Positions 44,330-54,003 of a stretch of DNA of 64,000 bases are shown in pieces. Where the stretch lies: positions 1-64,000 of the forward strand of contig DAIPMW010000009.1 of NCBI GenBank assembly GCA_036768475.1. Direction: 5' to 3'. The position numbers and the translations under genes are program-made. The notes under the pieces were generated by a model. That model worked only from the letters and a program-made list of their open reading frames with translations. It was not told the origin of the DNA and did not search any database. Position 1 is the first letter of the stretch, and each line of letters begins with the position of its first letter. Source of the stretch: JAEUMD01 sp036768475 (GTDB lineage: Bacteria > Pseudomonadota > Alphaproteobacteria > Rhizobiales > Hyphomicrobiaceae).

Positions 44330-45528
44330 GTGACCTCCCCGGCCTCGCGCGCAAAAGCCAGGAGCTTCAGCAACGCCGTTCGCGCGACCGCCGGATCCGG
44401 CTCCGTCTGGCCGTCTGCGCGTGCGCCCGCATCGCCGTCCTCCCGAGGATCACCGCCGGCGCGAGCCAATTGCGCGAGGCGGGCAATCACCAATCGCAAT
44501 TCGCCGTCAGAGCCCGCGAGCTGATCGAGCTGAGCGTCATCGACAGCTCCAGCAAGTGTCACTTCCGCATCGCGCCAGTCCAGATGCTGCACGCGGGCAT
44601 CAAGTTCGGCACGCAATTGCTCCAGCGCTGCATGGTCAGCAAGCGGCAAGCCCCCGCTCAGCGTTAGTCTCAGAAGCAACCGCTTCTGCGGTTGTGCCAG
44701 CGCGGCGATTTCACGCTCGAGCGACACGAGATCGGCGACGCCACCGATCTGCCGTGCCATCCGCGCCCACACATAATGCCCGGTCGCAACCGGGGTTACC
44801 GCAATGGCTGCGCCCACCTCATGATGGCCTGAATGTTCGAGCGTGACGACCAGCACCTGCCCTTTCGCATTGTCCGTCGTGTTGTCGGGTTCAGGGGTGC
44901 CACTATACCAGCACCGCTCCGTGATCCGCTTCGTCCCATGCCAGTCTCCCAGCGCCAGATAATCGAGCCGCGCAGCCGCGACGCGCGCAGGATCGATCGG
45001 CACCTGGCACTCGCCCTGCGAACCGAACCCGTGCACCGACCCGTGCGCCAGACCGATGCGAAGGCCCGCATCATCCAGCCCCGCCTCATTCATCCAGACG
45101 GTTGGATCGAGGCTCGTCGCCTTGGCGGTGAGCGGCGCGGGAAGCAGGGTGACGCCCGCTGCAACGGCAATCGGCTCAGGCCGGTCGGCCAGGATGATGT
45201 TGTCGGACGTGAAATACCGCCGCACACGGGACCAGATGCTGCCCGCACCCGCCGGATCATGATTGCCCGGCAGCAGAACCCAAGTCAGTCCGCGATGCTG
45301 GGCCATCCGCGTCAGCGGCTGTCGCACGGTTTTCTCTTTGAGATCGGGCGCATCGTAGATATCGCCCGCCACCAGCACGTGCCTCGCACCATGCGCGATC
45401 GCCACTTCGGCGATGCTATCGATGGCGTCGAGCCGCGCTTCTTCGAGCCGCCCTGCCAGCCGCTCGTCGAAGCCGCCAAAACGCTTGCCGATCTGCCAGT
45501 CAGCGGTATGAACGAAGGTGAATCGCAT
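44326..45528 (-). CDS. SbcD/YhaO-like metallophosphoesterase (DNA exonuclease type)
   Basis: Calcineurin-like phosphoesterase motifs are in order: HTADWQIG, GDIYD, LLPGNHDP and HGSVHG, then a C-terminal domain with a capping function in SbcD/Mre11 relatives. ATG 45528 (MRFTFVHTADW) gives 400 residues and fits the family better than the upstream ATG 45561. Its stop overlaps the YhaN-like start (ATGA), so the two subunits are translationally coupled. Confidence 0.88.
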   Translation of the reverse strand: MRFTFVHTADWQIGKRFGGFDERLAGRLEEARLDAIDSIAEVAIAHGARHVLVAGDIYDAPDLKEKTVRQPLTRMAQHRGLTWVLLPGNHDPAGAGSIWSRVRRYFTSDNIILADRPEPIAVAAGVTLLPAPLTAKATSLDPTVWMNEAGLDDAGLRIGLAHGSVHGFGSQGECQVPIDPARVAAARLDYLALGDWHGTKRITERCWYSGTPEPDNTTDNAKGQVLVVTLEHSGHHEVGAAIAVTPVATGHYVWARMARQIGGVADLVSLEREIAALAQPQKRLLLRLTLSGGLPLADHAALEQLRAELDARVQHLDWRDAEVTLAGAVDDAQLDQLAGSDGELRLVIARLAQLARAGGDPREDGDAGARADGQTEPDPAVARTALLKLLAFAREAGEVT

Positions 45529-45718
45529 GACCTGCCGCAATTGCCCTGTCGAATGCTGCATCCAGCGTGCGGCGACCCGCGCAGCACCTCACAGTTCTTA
45601 CTTTGTTCCAACCGCAAGTCAATCGCGTCTGCACCCTTTCCCCTATTATCCGCACACCTTGCACGCTTGTCGTTGGTGACTGCGGTTCGCTGCTCTCCGA
45701 CCCTAGCCGCCAACAGCA

Positions 45719-46891
45719 ATGACGGAATCACCGCACATGGCAGCAGACATCAATTGCATTGTCATCGGCGCCGGGGTCGTCGGTCTGGCCATCGCGCGCG
45801 AATTGGCCATGGCGGGACGCCAGGTGATGGTGATCGAGCAGCACGGGCAGGTTGGTGCAGAGACTTCGTCGCGTAATTCCGAGGTGATCCACGCCGGCCT
45901 CTATTATCCTCCCGGCAGTCTCAAGGCCCGCCTGTGCATCGAGGGCAAGGAGCTTCTCTATCGCTTCGCCGCGGAAAATGGCGTGACCGCCAAGCGTCTC
46001 GGCAAGCTGCTCGTTGCCACCTCGCCTTCGCAGCTTTCCAGGCTCGAGGCCATCGCAGCCAACGCCAGAGCCAGCGGCGTCGATGATCTCGTTCAACTGT
46101 CGCCGCCAGACGCGCGCGCACTGGAACCTGAACTCGTCTGCCACGCTGCCTATCTGTCTCCGTCGACCGGCGTCATCGACACGCATGGCCTTATGCAGGC
46201 ACTCGAAGGACATATTCAGGCGCACGGCGGCGAGGTGGTGCTATCGACTCCGGTCGCACGGGTGTCCCGCGACTCCGGACTCTATCGCATCTATCTCGCT
46301 TCGACCAACGCCACGGATGACGCTCTGGAAACCCTCACCTGTGATATGCTCGTCTTGGCTGCCGGACTGCATACGACAGCACTGGCAGCGCCACTGTTTT
46401 CCGGTTTGCCGGCATCGGATCGAAGAGCGGACTATGTGCCGCCGGCAACTTATCTCGCCAAGGGCCATTATTTCACGCTCACCGGCCGCGCGCCGTTCTC
46501 GCATCTCATCTATCCCATACCGCGCGACGGCGGCCTCGGCGTTCACCTCACACTCGACATCGCAGGCGACGCCAAATTCGGCCCCGACGTCACCTGGGTC
46601 GATCACATCTCATACGGCTTCGACGATCCCGATGGAGCGCGCCGTAGCGCATTCATCGAAGTAATCCGCCGCTGGTGGCCCGCATTGAATTCCGATGCGC
46701 TGCAACCAGGCTATACCGGCATGCGACCGAAGCTGTCGCGAGCAGGCGAGCCCGCCGCAGACTTCGCAATTCACGGCTCTGAAACGCACGGCCTCGACCG
46801 GCTCGTTGCATTGTTCGGCATCGAAAGCCCCGGTCTCACCTGCGCCCTCGCCATCGCCCGCTATGTTGCATTGCACCTCGCCGCGCGCTGA
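45719..46891 (+). CDS. FAD-dependent oxidoreductase (L-2-hydroxyglutarate oxidase LhgO-like)
   Basis: A 390-residue DAO-family flavoprotein with a dinucleotide fold VIGAGVVGLAIARELA near the N-terminus, EQHGQVGAETSSRNSEVIHAG, and LYYPPGSLKARLC. The latter pattern is typical of LhgO/YgaF-type enzymes that oxidise 2-hydroxyglutarate and feed electrons to quinone. The second in-frame ATG at 45737 may be the true start. It stands alone. Other DAO-family substrates cannot be excluded. Confidence 0.82.
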   Translation: MTESPHMAADINCIVIGAGVVGLAIARELAMAGRQVMVIEQHGQVGAETSSRNSEVIHAGLYYPPGSLKARLCIEGKELLYRFAAENGVTAKRLGKLLVATSPSQLSRLEAIAANARASGVDDLVQLSPPDARALEPELVCHAAYLSPSTGVIDTHGLMQALEGHIQAHGGEVVLSTPVARVSRDSGLYRIYLASTNATDDALETLTCDMLVLAAGLHTTALAAPLFSGLPASDRRADYVPPATYLAKGHYFTLTGRAPFSHLIYPIPRDGGLGVHLTLDIAGDAKFGPDVTWVDHISYGFDDPDGARRSAFIEVIRRWWPALNSDALQPGYTGMRPKLSRAGEPAADFAIHGSETHGLDRLVALFGIESPGLTCALAIARYVALHLAAR

Positions 46892-47066
46892 TGCCGAGGT
46901 TCAATTGGCTTTCCAGTTGAGCCATCGTGAGCTACGCTTGAGTTCCATATTCACGAAATTTTCCGTCTCACTCAGCTCGATTGAACCTGCAATCGACTGT
47001 TCGCGACCAAGCCTCAGAGGCCCCTAGGCCCTCCGATTTGCAAAAGGCTTGGAAGGAGACTTGAAA

Positions 47067-50000
47067 ATGCGTTTCGCCATTGGATTTGCGGCCCGTCCTG
47101 CTGACCCGGGCGGCTGCACGCATACCTCGCACCGACTTGACCCGCCATTTGAACCACAGATCAGCCTTCGACAGATGAGAGCGGATATCGTCTGTCGTTA
47201 CGTCATCGCGCTTGCCATCGCTGCGCTCGTGCTCATGGGATTGCTACCCGCGCGCGAAGCCCAGGCAGCCGAGGCCGTCATGTCGCCGGGTGACGCCGTC
47301 GTCACCGGCTTTTCCGGCTTTCGTCCATCCGGCGCCGCGGTAATCCCCGGCGGCAACCTTCTCGACGGTTTCGTCATCAACCTCGACGGCCCGTCGGCAC
47401 AGATCCAGTCGCTGAACGTCTTCGGCGAGCCGCCGCAGGGCCAGCTCGTATCGCCCGGCATTCGCAAGCAGATTTTCGCCCGTGACATTGGCCAGGTGTT
47501 TCCGATTGCGCTGATGGAAGGCCGCTCGGCGAGCAACCCGCCGTCGATCCTGCTTGGCGCAAGCTCGATGTTCGGTCTCCACATCGTCAAGCCCGACAGC
47601 GACGGCGATGGCCGGCCCGAGCGCATCAAGACCGGCGAGCCCGGCGCGTTCTGGATGCCCGGCATGTTTGCCGACGACAAGGGAGGCTCTCCCGGCGCCA
47701 TCTGGCGTGTCGACGGCGAGACCGGCGACGTCACGCTGTTCGCAACGATTCCGGACAACTCCGGTCCCGGACTTGGCGATGTCGTCTACGACAGGAAGAC
47801 CCGCTCCGTGTTCGTATCCGATCTGGATACCGGCCTCATCCATCGACTCGACGAGAATGGCCAGTTGATCGACACATTCGATCACGGCGTCGATGGCCGC
47901 CCCGCCAAGGGGCTTGCTCCTGTTGCCGACAACGGAGAAAAGGTCGAGATCGACAACCCCGCATTCGATGTTGAGAAGCCCGAGACGTGGGGTTACACCC
48001 AGGCTGAACGCCGCGTGTACGGCATGAGCGTACATCAGGGCCGTCTCTACTACACCGCCGGGCACAAGGTCTGGTCCATCGGACTCAAGGACGATGGCAG
48101 CTTCGCCGGCGACGCACGTTGGGAACTCGATGTCGAAACGACAACGCCCGGCTCGCAACTGTCCGACATGTTGTTCGATAGCAGCGGCCGCATGTACGTC
48201 GCCGAGCGCGGCGCACAACGCGGCAGCTACGATTATTCGCTTTTCGCCGAGGCCGAGAAGGCCGAAGTGAAACGCTATCGCCTCGAAGATCCCGAGGACC
48301 CGGCGACCGAGAGCCGCTGGCTGCCCGACCCTGAGGTCTATGCGATCGGCCTGCCGATCGAGCATCGCCATTCCAACGGCGGCATCGCACTCGGCTTTCC
48401 CTATGACGAGACCGGCATGGCCAAGATCGGCTCGTGCGGTGAGTTCCTCTGGACGACGGGCGAGCGGCTGCGCGCCGGCGAGTTCGCGCAGGGCGATGGC
48501 GAGGGCGACCCCGCAGCCAACGCCGACGTGCATGGCCTGCAAGGCAACGACATCGGAGCCGTACGGCCAGATAACGTCCCGCCGATGACCAGCTACTTCA
48601 CCGACTATGACAATTTCTTCGGCGATCCAGAACGGGCCGGTCATATGGGTGACGTAGAAATCTGGCAGCCGTGCGAAGGCTTTCCAGGCACTCCGGCATT
48701 CGGTGAATTGCCGCCATGGTGGACACCGCCGACGACCGAGTTGCCGCCGGACTACCCGCCGGAGTTCCCGCCGCCCGAGTATCCCTACTACACCAACCTC
48801 GAGCTGCAAAAGCGCGCCATCCCCAACTCCTGCTGGTCTTGGGGCAACGACTGGATCTGCCGTTATCGTATCCGTATCCGCAACACGGGTCCGGACGACT
48901 ACTTCGGCGACATCCAGATCCGCGACTGGTTCCCGGCCAATCCGCCAGGCCTCGCGACCCTGTTCCAGCCGCAACCGCCTTGGTTCTGCTGGCAACCCGG
49001 TGGCAGCCCGGCCGAGACGCGCTGCTGGCGTCCCGACGTGTTCCTGGCCGCCGGCCACTCCCTGTTCATGACCGTATGGGCGAGGGTGCCGAAGAATCCG
49101 CGTCGCTGCCGCCTCACCAATGTCGCCGAGATCGAGTGGGCCCCTGGTGGCACGCAATGGAACACAGATCCCACCGACGATCTCGACGCAGCCACCGCGA
49201 TCATCCCTGATCCGCGTTGCGAGCCGCACGGCCGACGCTCGAACCTGAAACTCGAAAAGGAAGCAATCCGCTGCGTCATCGTCGGCAACGACGTTTCGTG
49301 CAGCTATCACATCTCCATCGAGAACACCGGCCCGGATACTTACTTCGGCCCGCTCTCGGTGCACGACAAGCTGCCTAACGCGGTCACGTCGTTCTCATGG
49401 GCGCCGATGCCCTTCTGGAACTGCAACGACCTCGGTGGTGGCAACTTCCAGTGCGACCACAAGGCACCTGTCAACGTGCTTCTGCCCAAGAACGCCAAGG
49501 AGCACCTCTGGTTCAGCACACGCGTGCCGATCGACAGGGCCAGGAGTCTTGACTGCAAGCTGCACAACCGCGCCCGGATCGTTGATCCGCTCGGTGCTCC
49601 AAAGAACACGGACCCGACCGACGACGCCGACAGCGCAACAGCGCAGATGCCACCCGAGCTTTGCAGGGAAGATACGACCAATCTGCGCCTGGAGAAGACG
49701 CCCTCTCCCGACCACTGCCAGTTCAACGCCGGCAACTTCTTCTGCCGCTCGTCCATCCGCGTGATCAACGAGGGACCCGGTGTCTATAATGGCAACCTCC
49801 ACGTTCGCGATACATTCCCCGCTGGTACCGAACTGCTGCTCGGTCCTGGTCCGTGGACGTGCGACCCGAAGGTCGCCAACACGCGGCTGTGCAAGCTTAA
49901 CGGCATCGTGATGGCGAAGAATACGGCCCGCTCGTTCCCTGTCTGGATCAAAGTCTCGCCCGCGGTCGCGCGTCAGCACAACTGCCGCATCCGCAACGTC

Positions 50001-51488
50001 GCGAAAATTCTCGTCGCGCCAGGCGGCACGGCGAAGAACACCGACCCGACCGACGACGAGGATGATGCGGTCTCGACGATTCCCGTCGACGTCTGCCAGC
50101 GTCCGGAGCCAGAGCTCAATCTGCAGATCTCCAAGCGTTCGTCGGGAACCTGCCCGCGCGAAGGCGGCGGATTCAGGTGCGACTGGACGATCGATGTCCG
50201 CAACACTGGTCCCGGCGACTTCAACGGCAACATCATCCTCAACGAGACGCTGCCTGGCGAACCGGTCGATGCGTCATGGAATGCGCCGTGGAATTGCGTC
50301 GGTGCCGGTGGCGGCGGTGGCGCGATCTGCACGCACAACAACGCCTCGATCCCCGCTGGCGGACACGTTGAGCTGAACCTGTCGACACTCTTCTCGCCCG
50401 CACAGGTCAGGCAGCTTCAGTGCAACCTCGTCAATCTGGTCGAGATTGCGCAGCCTGCCGGCAACACGCCGAAGAACACCGATCCTTCGGATGACACCGC
50501 GCAAGCCGCCGCCAGCGTCGACACGGCTGTCTGCCAGCCACCGCCGGTGCCACAGCAGTGCCCGCCAGGCTACCGCTATGACGACGGCGTGTGCGTGCCC
50601 AGACGGGAGCCGCCAGGCCCGGGCATTATCGTGCCGCCGCCCGTGCTGCCTCCGCGGGTCGTCGATGAATGCCCGGCCGGGATGAGGGAAGTGAGCTCCA
50701 TGCGCGCCCACTACCTGCGTCGTCAAGGCTGGACAGTGCATCGCTACCACGGTCTGTGGTGTGTCAAGCCACCCCGCGAACCCGAGTGCCCGCTCGGCTA
50801 TGAGGAGGTCCCGCGTTCGCGCATCGACATCCTGCGCAACAGAGGCTGGATCATCACACGGGCAGCGCGCGGCAAGTGGTGCGGCAAGCCGGGTTCCAAA
50901 CCGGAGTGGAAGGTCTGCCCCGATGGCACCAGGGTGCCGATTGGCAAGCGCTGCGAGCGTGGCGTCAAGTGCTGGGATGGCTCGACAGCATCGAGCCCGC
51001 GCCAGTGCCCGCCCCGCACGCATAAGTGCCCTGATGGCTCGGTCGTGCCGCTCGGCAAGAAGTGCCCGCCTCGGCTGCATACGTGCTGGAACGGCAAGAA
51101 AGTGCTGAGCCCGTCGATGTGCCCACCGCAGCGCGTGCCCTGCGGCCGTGGCTTCACCGGCTTCAAGCCAAACTGCAAGAAGATCGTGAAGCCGTGCCCA
51201 CCGGGAACGGTTGGATCAGGCCAGCCCAACTGCCGCAAAATCACGGCACGCAAGCCTTGCCCGCCCGGCACGATCGGCAAGTTCCAGCCCAACTGCCGCA
51301 AGATCACAGTGCGCAAGCCTTGCCCGCCCGGCACGATCGGCAAGTTCCAGCCCAACTGCCGCAAGATCACAGTGCGCAAGCCTTGCCCGCGCGGCACGAT
51401 CGGCAAGTTCCAGCCCAACTGCAAGCCGATCACCAGGCAGCCAGGAAAGCCGACCTTCAAGCCTGGCCAGAAGCCGAATATACGCTGA
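47067..51488 (+). CDS. Giant secreted multidomain protein: propeller-like N-terminus, four DUF11-like repeats, Cys/Pro-rich tail
   Basis: About 1473 residues from ATG 47067 (AAGGAG eight bases upstream); a signal helix IALAIAALVLMGLLPA ends near AREAQA, residues about 50-72, so ATG 47175 is an alternative start. Residues about 75-560 resemble a beta-propeller (IWRVDGETGDVTLFAT, DRKTRSVFVSDLDTGLIHRLD). Four repeats of about 140 residues follow, near 578, 727, 871 and 1017, each with conserved Cys, an NTGP-like turn and an NTDPTDD-type end. The last 300 residues are Cys/Pro-rich with tandem 21-residue repeats. Probably a surface or matrix protein; function unknown. Confidence 0.85.
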   Translation: MRFAIGFAARPADPGGCTHTSHRLDPPFEPQISLRQMRADIVCRYVIALAIAALVLMGLLPAREAQAAEAVMSPGDAVVTGFSGFRPSGAAVIPGGNLLDGFVINLDGPSAQIQSLNVFGEPPQGQLVSPGIRKQIFARDIGQVFPIALMEGRSASNPPSILLGASSMFGLHIVKPDSDGDGRPERIKTGEPGAFWMPGMFADDKGGSPGAIWRVDGETGDVTLFATIPDNSGPGLGDVVYDRKTRSVFVSDLDTGLIHRLDENGQLIDTFDHGVDGRPAKGLAPVADNGEKVEIDNPAFDVEKPETWGYTQAERRVYGMSVHQGRLYYTAGHKVWSIGLKDDGSFAGDARWELDVETTTPGSQLSDMLFDSSGRMYVAERGAQRGSYDYSLFAEAEKAEVKRYRLEDPEDPATESRWLPDPEVYAIGLPIEHRHSNGGIALGFPYDETGMAKIGSCGEFLWTTGERLRAGEFAQGDGEGDPAANADVHGLQGNDIGAVRPDNVPPMTSYFTDYDNFFGDPERAGHMGDVEIWQPCEGFPGTPAFGELPPWWTPPTTELPPDYPPEFPPPEYPYYTNLELQKRAIPNSCWSWGNDWICRYRIRIRNTGPDDYFGDIQIRDWFPANPPGLATLFQPQPPWFCWQPGGSPAETRCWRPDVFLAAGHSLFMTVWARVPKNPRRCRLTNVAEIEWAPGGTQWNTDPTDDLDAATAIIPDPRCEPHGRRSNLKLEKEAIRCVIVGNDVSCSYHISIENTGPDTYFGPLSVHDKLPNAVTSFSWAPMPFWNCNDLGGGNFQCDHKAPVNVLLPKNAKEHLWFSTRVPIDRARSLDCKLHNRARIVDPLGAPKNTDPTDDADSATAQMPPELCREDTTNLRLEKTPSPDHCQFNAGNFFCRSSIRVINEGPGVYNGNLHVRDTFPAGTELLLGPGPWTCDPKVANTRLCKLNGIVMAKNTARSFPVWIKVSPAVARQHNCRIRNVAKILVAPGGTAKNTDPTDDEDDAVSTIPVDVCQRPEPELNLQISKRSSGTCPREGGGFRCDWTIDVRNTGPGDFNGNIILNETLPGEPVDASWNAPWNCVGAGGGGGAICTHNNASIPAGGHVELNLSTLFSPAQVRQLQCNLVNLVEIAQPAGNTPKNTDPSDDTAQAAASVDTAVCQPPPVPQQCPPGYRYDDGVCVPRREPPGPGIIVPPPVLPPRVVDECPAGMREVSSMRAHYLRRQGWTVHRYHGLWCVKPPREPECPLGYEEVPRSRIDILRNRGWIITRAARGKWCGKPGSKPEWKVCPDGTRVPIGKRCERGVKCWDGSTASSPRQCPPRTHKCPDGSVVPLGKKCPPRLHTCWNGKKVLSPSMCPPQRVPCGRGFTGFKPNCKKIVKPCPPGTVGSGQPNCRKITARKPCPPGTIGKFQPNCRKITVRKPCPPGTIGKFQPNCRKITVRKPCPRGTIGKFQPNCKPITRQPGKPTFKPGQKPNIR
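51189..51440 (+). repeat. 63-bp tandem repeat encoding a 21-residue Cys/Pro motif
   Basis: Units begin at 51189 (diverged), 51252, 51315 and 51378 (the last slightly altered). The units at 51252 and 51315 are nearly identical in DNA. Each encodes KPC-PxGTIG-KFQPNC-RKIT-like sequence with two cysteines. Such near-identical repeats can change copy number by slippage or recombination. Confidence 0.88.
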
Positions 51489-51548
51489 GGAATTGTCCTG
51501 TACTGAGGTGGCCCGTCAAGCGCCACCTCAGCCGCCGCGAAAAGCAAG

Positions 51549-51576
51549 AGGGCCGGAAAACTGCTTCCGGCCCTCG
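51549..51576. terminator. Bidirectional terminator-like hairpin between the giant gene and aapM
   Basis: GAGGGCCGGAA at 51549-51559 pairs perfectly with TTCCGGCCCTC at 51566-51576 around a six-base loop. It lies between the convergent ends at 51488 and 51629. A T tract is weak on both sides. Confidence 0.7.
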
Positions 51577-51628
51577 TTGTCTGACCGGGTGCCGGCCTCG
51601 GCCGCACGCCCCCATCACAGCGCGCAGC

Positions 51629-52771
51629 TCAGCGCCGATCGTATCCGCCAAGCCGTCGCTCCATCCACAGCGCATAGCGCGACATGCCGAAGCAAATGAG
51701 CCAGAATATGAAACCCGCGAACACATAGCCGGTCATCGGCGTCGACGGTGAGAACCAGGTCGCATCCGACGAGATCGCCTGCTGCACGATACCGAGCAAA
51801 TCGAACAGGCCAATGATGAGAACGAGGCTCGTGTCCTTGAACAGCGCGATGAACGAGTTGACGATACCGGGAATGACGAGCTTCAATGCCTGAGGCAGCA
51901 CGATCAGACCCATCTTTTGCGGATAGGAAAGGCCGAGCGCATCGGCGGCTTCATACTGCCCGCGCGGAATGGCCTGCAGACCGCCGCGGATCACCTCCGC
52001 CAGATAGGCCCCTTCGAACAGCGCCACACCGATCAGTGCGCGCAGGAGCTTATCGAAGGTGACACCGTCGGGCAGGAACAACGGCAGCATCACCGATGCC
52101 ATGAACAGCATCGTAATGAGTGGTACGCCCCGCACGAGCTCGATAAAACCGATCGATGCATAGCGCACGAACGGAAGCCTGGATCGGCGCCCCAGTGCCA
52201 GCGCTATCGCGATCGGGAACGACGCGACGATACCGACCACGGCAACGACGAGTGTAACGAGCAGGCCGCCCCACCTCGCTGTCTCCACGATCGGGAGACC
52301 GAAAATGCCACCCGTCAACAGGTAGTAGGCGATCACCGGAAAGACGACGAGCAGGAAGGCTGCGATCCATCCCTTGCGCGGCACACCGGGGATCATCACT
52401 CCGGCAAGGCCGAGCACGAACAGGAGCAGCGTCAGGTTGGCGCGCCACCGCTCCGCATCCGGATAGCGCCCGTAGATGAACTGATCGAGTTTTGCGGTGA
52501 TGAATGGCCAGCAGGCTCCCGCACCCACTTTTACACACGCGCCGCCGTCCGCGCCCACATAGACCGCGCGCACGACCGCCCAGTCGACGACGGCATGCAC
52601 CACCACCCAGGCGACCCAGATACCCAGCACGGTCAGCGCCGCGTTGAGCGGTGAGGAGAAGAGATTGTTCTTCACCCACGCGATCGCGCCGGCGCCGGCG
52701 GGCGGCGGCCGCATCGTCGGGGCAGACCCTTCTCCTGCCTGTGCCATCGCATCACGCGCGCCCATGCTCAT
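51629..52771 (-). CDS. aapM: General L-amino acid ABC transporter, permease AapM
   Basis: From ATG 52771 the protein is 380 residues; the open frame further upstream runs inside aapQ and is not real. About eight membrane helices; the EAA-type loop is EVIRGGLQAIPRGQYEAADALGLSYPQKM, and the GFIELVRGVPLITMLFM segment is typical of polar amino acid permeases. The start overlaps the aapQ stop (ATGA). With AapQ it forms the membrane channel of the broad-specificity amino acid importer. Confidence 0.92.
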   Translation of the reverse strand: MSMGARDAMAQAGEGSAPTMRPPPAGAGAIAWVKNNLFSSPLNAALTVLGIWVAWVVVHAVVDWAVVRAVYVGADGGACVKVGAGACWPFITAKLDQFIYGRYPDAERWRANLTLLLFVLGLAGVMIPGVPRKGWIAAFLLVVFPVIAYYLLTGGIFGLPIVETARWGGLLVTLVVAVVGIVASFPIAIALALGRRSRLPFVRYASIGFIELVRGVPLITMLFMASVMLPLFLPDGVTFDKLLRALIGVALFEGAYLAEVIRGGLQAIPRGQYEAADALGLSYPQKMGLIVLPQALKLVIPGIVNSFIALFKDTSLVLIIGLFDLLGIVQQAISSDATWFSPSTPMTGYVFAGFIFWLICFGMSRYALWMERRLGGYDRR

Positions 52772-53982
52772 CTCTCCACCAGCGCCATGCGTGCATTGAA
52801 CCAGTTCATGAACACCGACGTTACCAAGCTGATCAGCAGGTACACGCCCATCGTGATCAGAATCACCTCGATGGCCTGGTTGGTCTGATTGAGTACGGTG
52901 CCGGCGAACACATGCACCAGATCGGGATAGCCGATCGCCACCGCCAGCGAGGAGTTCTTGGTCAGGTTGAGATACTGGTTTGTCAGCGGCGGAATGATGA
53001 TGCGCAACGCCTGCGGTATGACGACCAGGCGCATGGCCTGCCCTTGACTGAGCCCGAGCGCGGCAGCCGCCTCCTTCTGCCCCTTGGGTACGCCCACAAT
53101 ACCCGCACGCACGATTTCCGCAATGAACGCTGCAGTATAGAGCGACAGCCCGACGAGCAACGCCACCAGTTCGGGAAGCAGCGTCAGCCCGCCTGTAACG
53201 TTGAACCGTCCGACCGTCGGCACATCGAAAGTGACAGGCACGCCTGCACCCAGGAATGCAAGCACCGGCAATCCAATGATGAGACCGAGCCCGGCCCACA
53301 TCGCAGGGAACGTTCTGCCGGTAGCCACCCGTCGCCGCGAAGCCCAGATCCCGAGCACAATTGCGCCGGCAAGACCGGCGACGAATGCTCCTACGACGAG
53401 GCCGGCCCCCTCCTGCAACAGCGGCATTGGCACTGACAGGCCGCGTACGTTGAGATAGCTCGACAGCGGCAAGGCGATGCTGTCGCGTGGCAGTGGCAGC
53501 GTCTTGAGGACTGCGAAATAGATGGCAAACAGCACCAGCAGCGGCGGAATGTTGCGCACCACCTCGATATAGACGCCCGCCAGCCGCGCGATCAGCCAGT
53601 TCGAGGATAGCCGTGCGACACCCACGATGAAGCCGACCACCGTCGCCACAACGATCCCGATGCCGGCCACCATCAGTGTATTGGTCAGCCCGACCCAGAA
53701 CGCGCGCGCATAGGTCGAAGTGTTGGAATAATCGATCAGCGTCTGCGAGATGTCGAAGCCGGCTGTACGACCGAGGAAGTCGAATCCCGAAGCAATGTTT
53801 TGCCTCTGCAGGTTGGTGATGGCGTTGGAGACGATCTCGACTGCGAGTGCGGCCAGCGCCACAACCAGCAGCACCTGCAGGAGGATGCCGCGGGCCTGGG
53901 GATCATAGATGAGATCCACTGCCGATCGGCGCGAACTTGCGTCCGCGCCTTTAGTTCCGGGCATCGAGCGTTCTCGCGCCAT
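52768..53982 (-). CDS. aapQ: General L-amino acid ABC transporter, permease AapQ
   Basis: A 404-residue permease with about eight membrane helices. It has GVYIEVVRNIPPLLVLFAIYF and the EAA loop EIVRAGIVGVPKGQKEAAAALGLSQGQAM. It lies between aapJ and aapM in the operon and is translationally coupled to aapM. Confidence 0.93.
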   Translation of the reverse strand: MARERSMPGTKGADASSRRSAVDLIYDPQARGILLQVLLVVALAALAVEIVSNAITNLQRQNIASGFDFLGRTAGFDISQTLIDYSNTSTYARAFWVGLTNTLMVAGIGIVVATVVGFIVGVARLSSNWLIARLAGVYIEVVRNIPPLLVLFAIYFAVLKTLPLPRDSIALPLSSYLNVRGLSVPMPLLQEGAGLVVGAFVAGLAGAIVLGIWASRRRVATGRTFPAMWAGLGLIIGLPVLAFLGAGVPVTFDVPTVGRFNVTGGLTLLPELVALLVGLSLYTAAFIAEIVRAGIVGVPKGQKEAAAALGLSQGQAMRLVVIPQALRIIIPPLTNQYLNLTKNSSLAVAIGYPDLVHVFAGTVLNQTNQAIEVILITMGVYLLISLVTSVFMNWFNARMALVER

Positions 53983-54003
53983 TGCCAGCTACCGGTAGCG
54001 ACT

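Noticed and set aside
47244..49364. 706-codon minus-strand frame opposite the giant secreted protein
   Set aside because: The plus frame has a signal peptide, ribosome binding site and ordered repeats; the antisense frame does not.
51629..53299. Longer AapM frame of 556 codons
   Set aside because: The extension before 52771 runs antisense-frame inside aapQ and has Arg/Ala-rich composition; the ATGA overlap at 52771 marks the real start.
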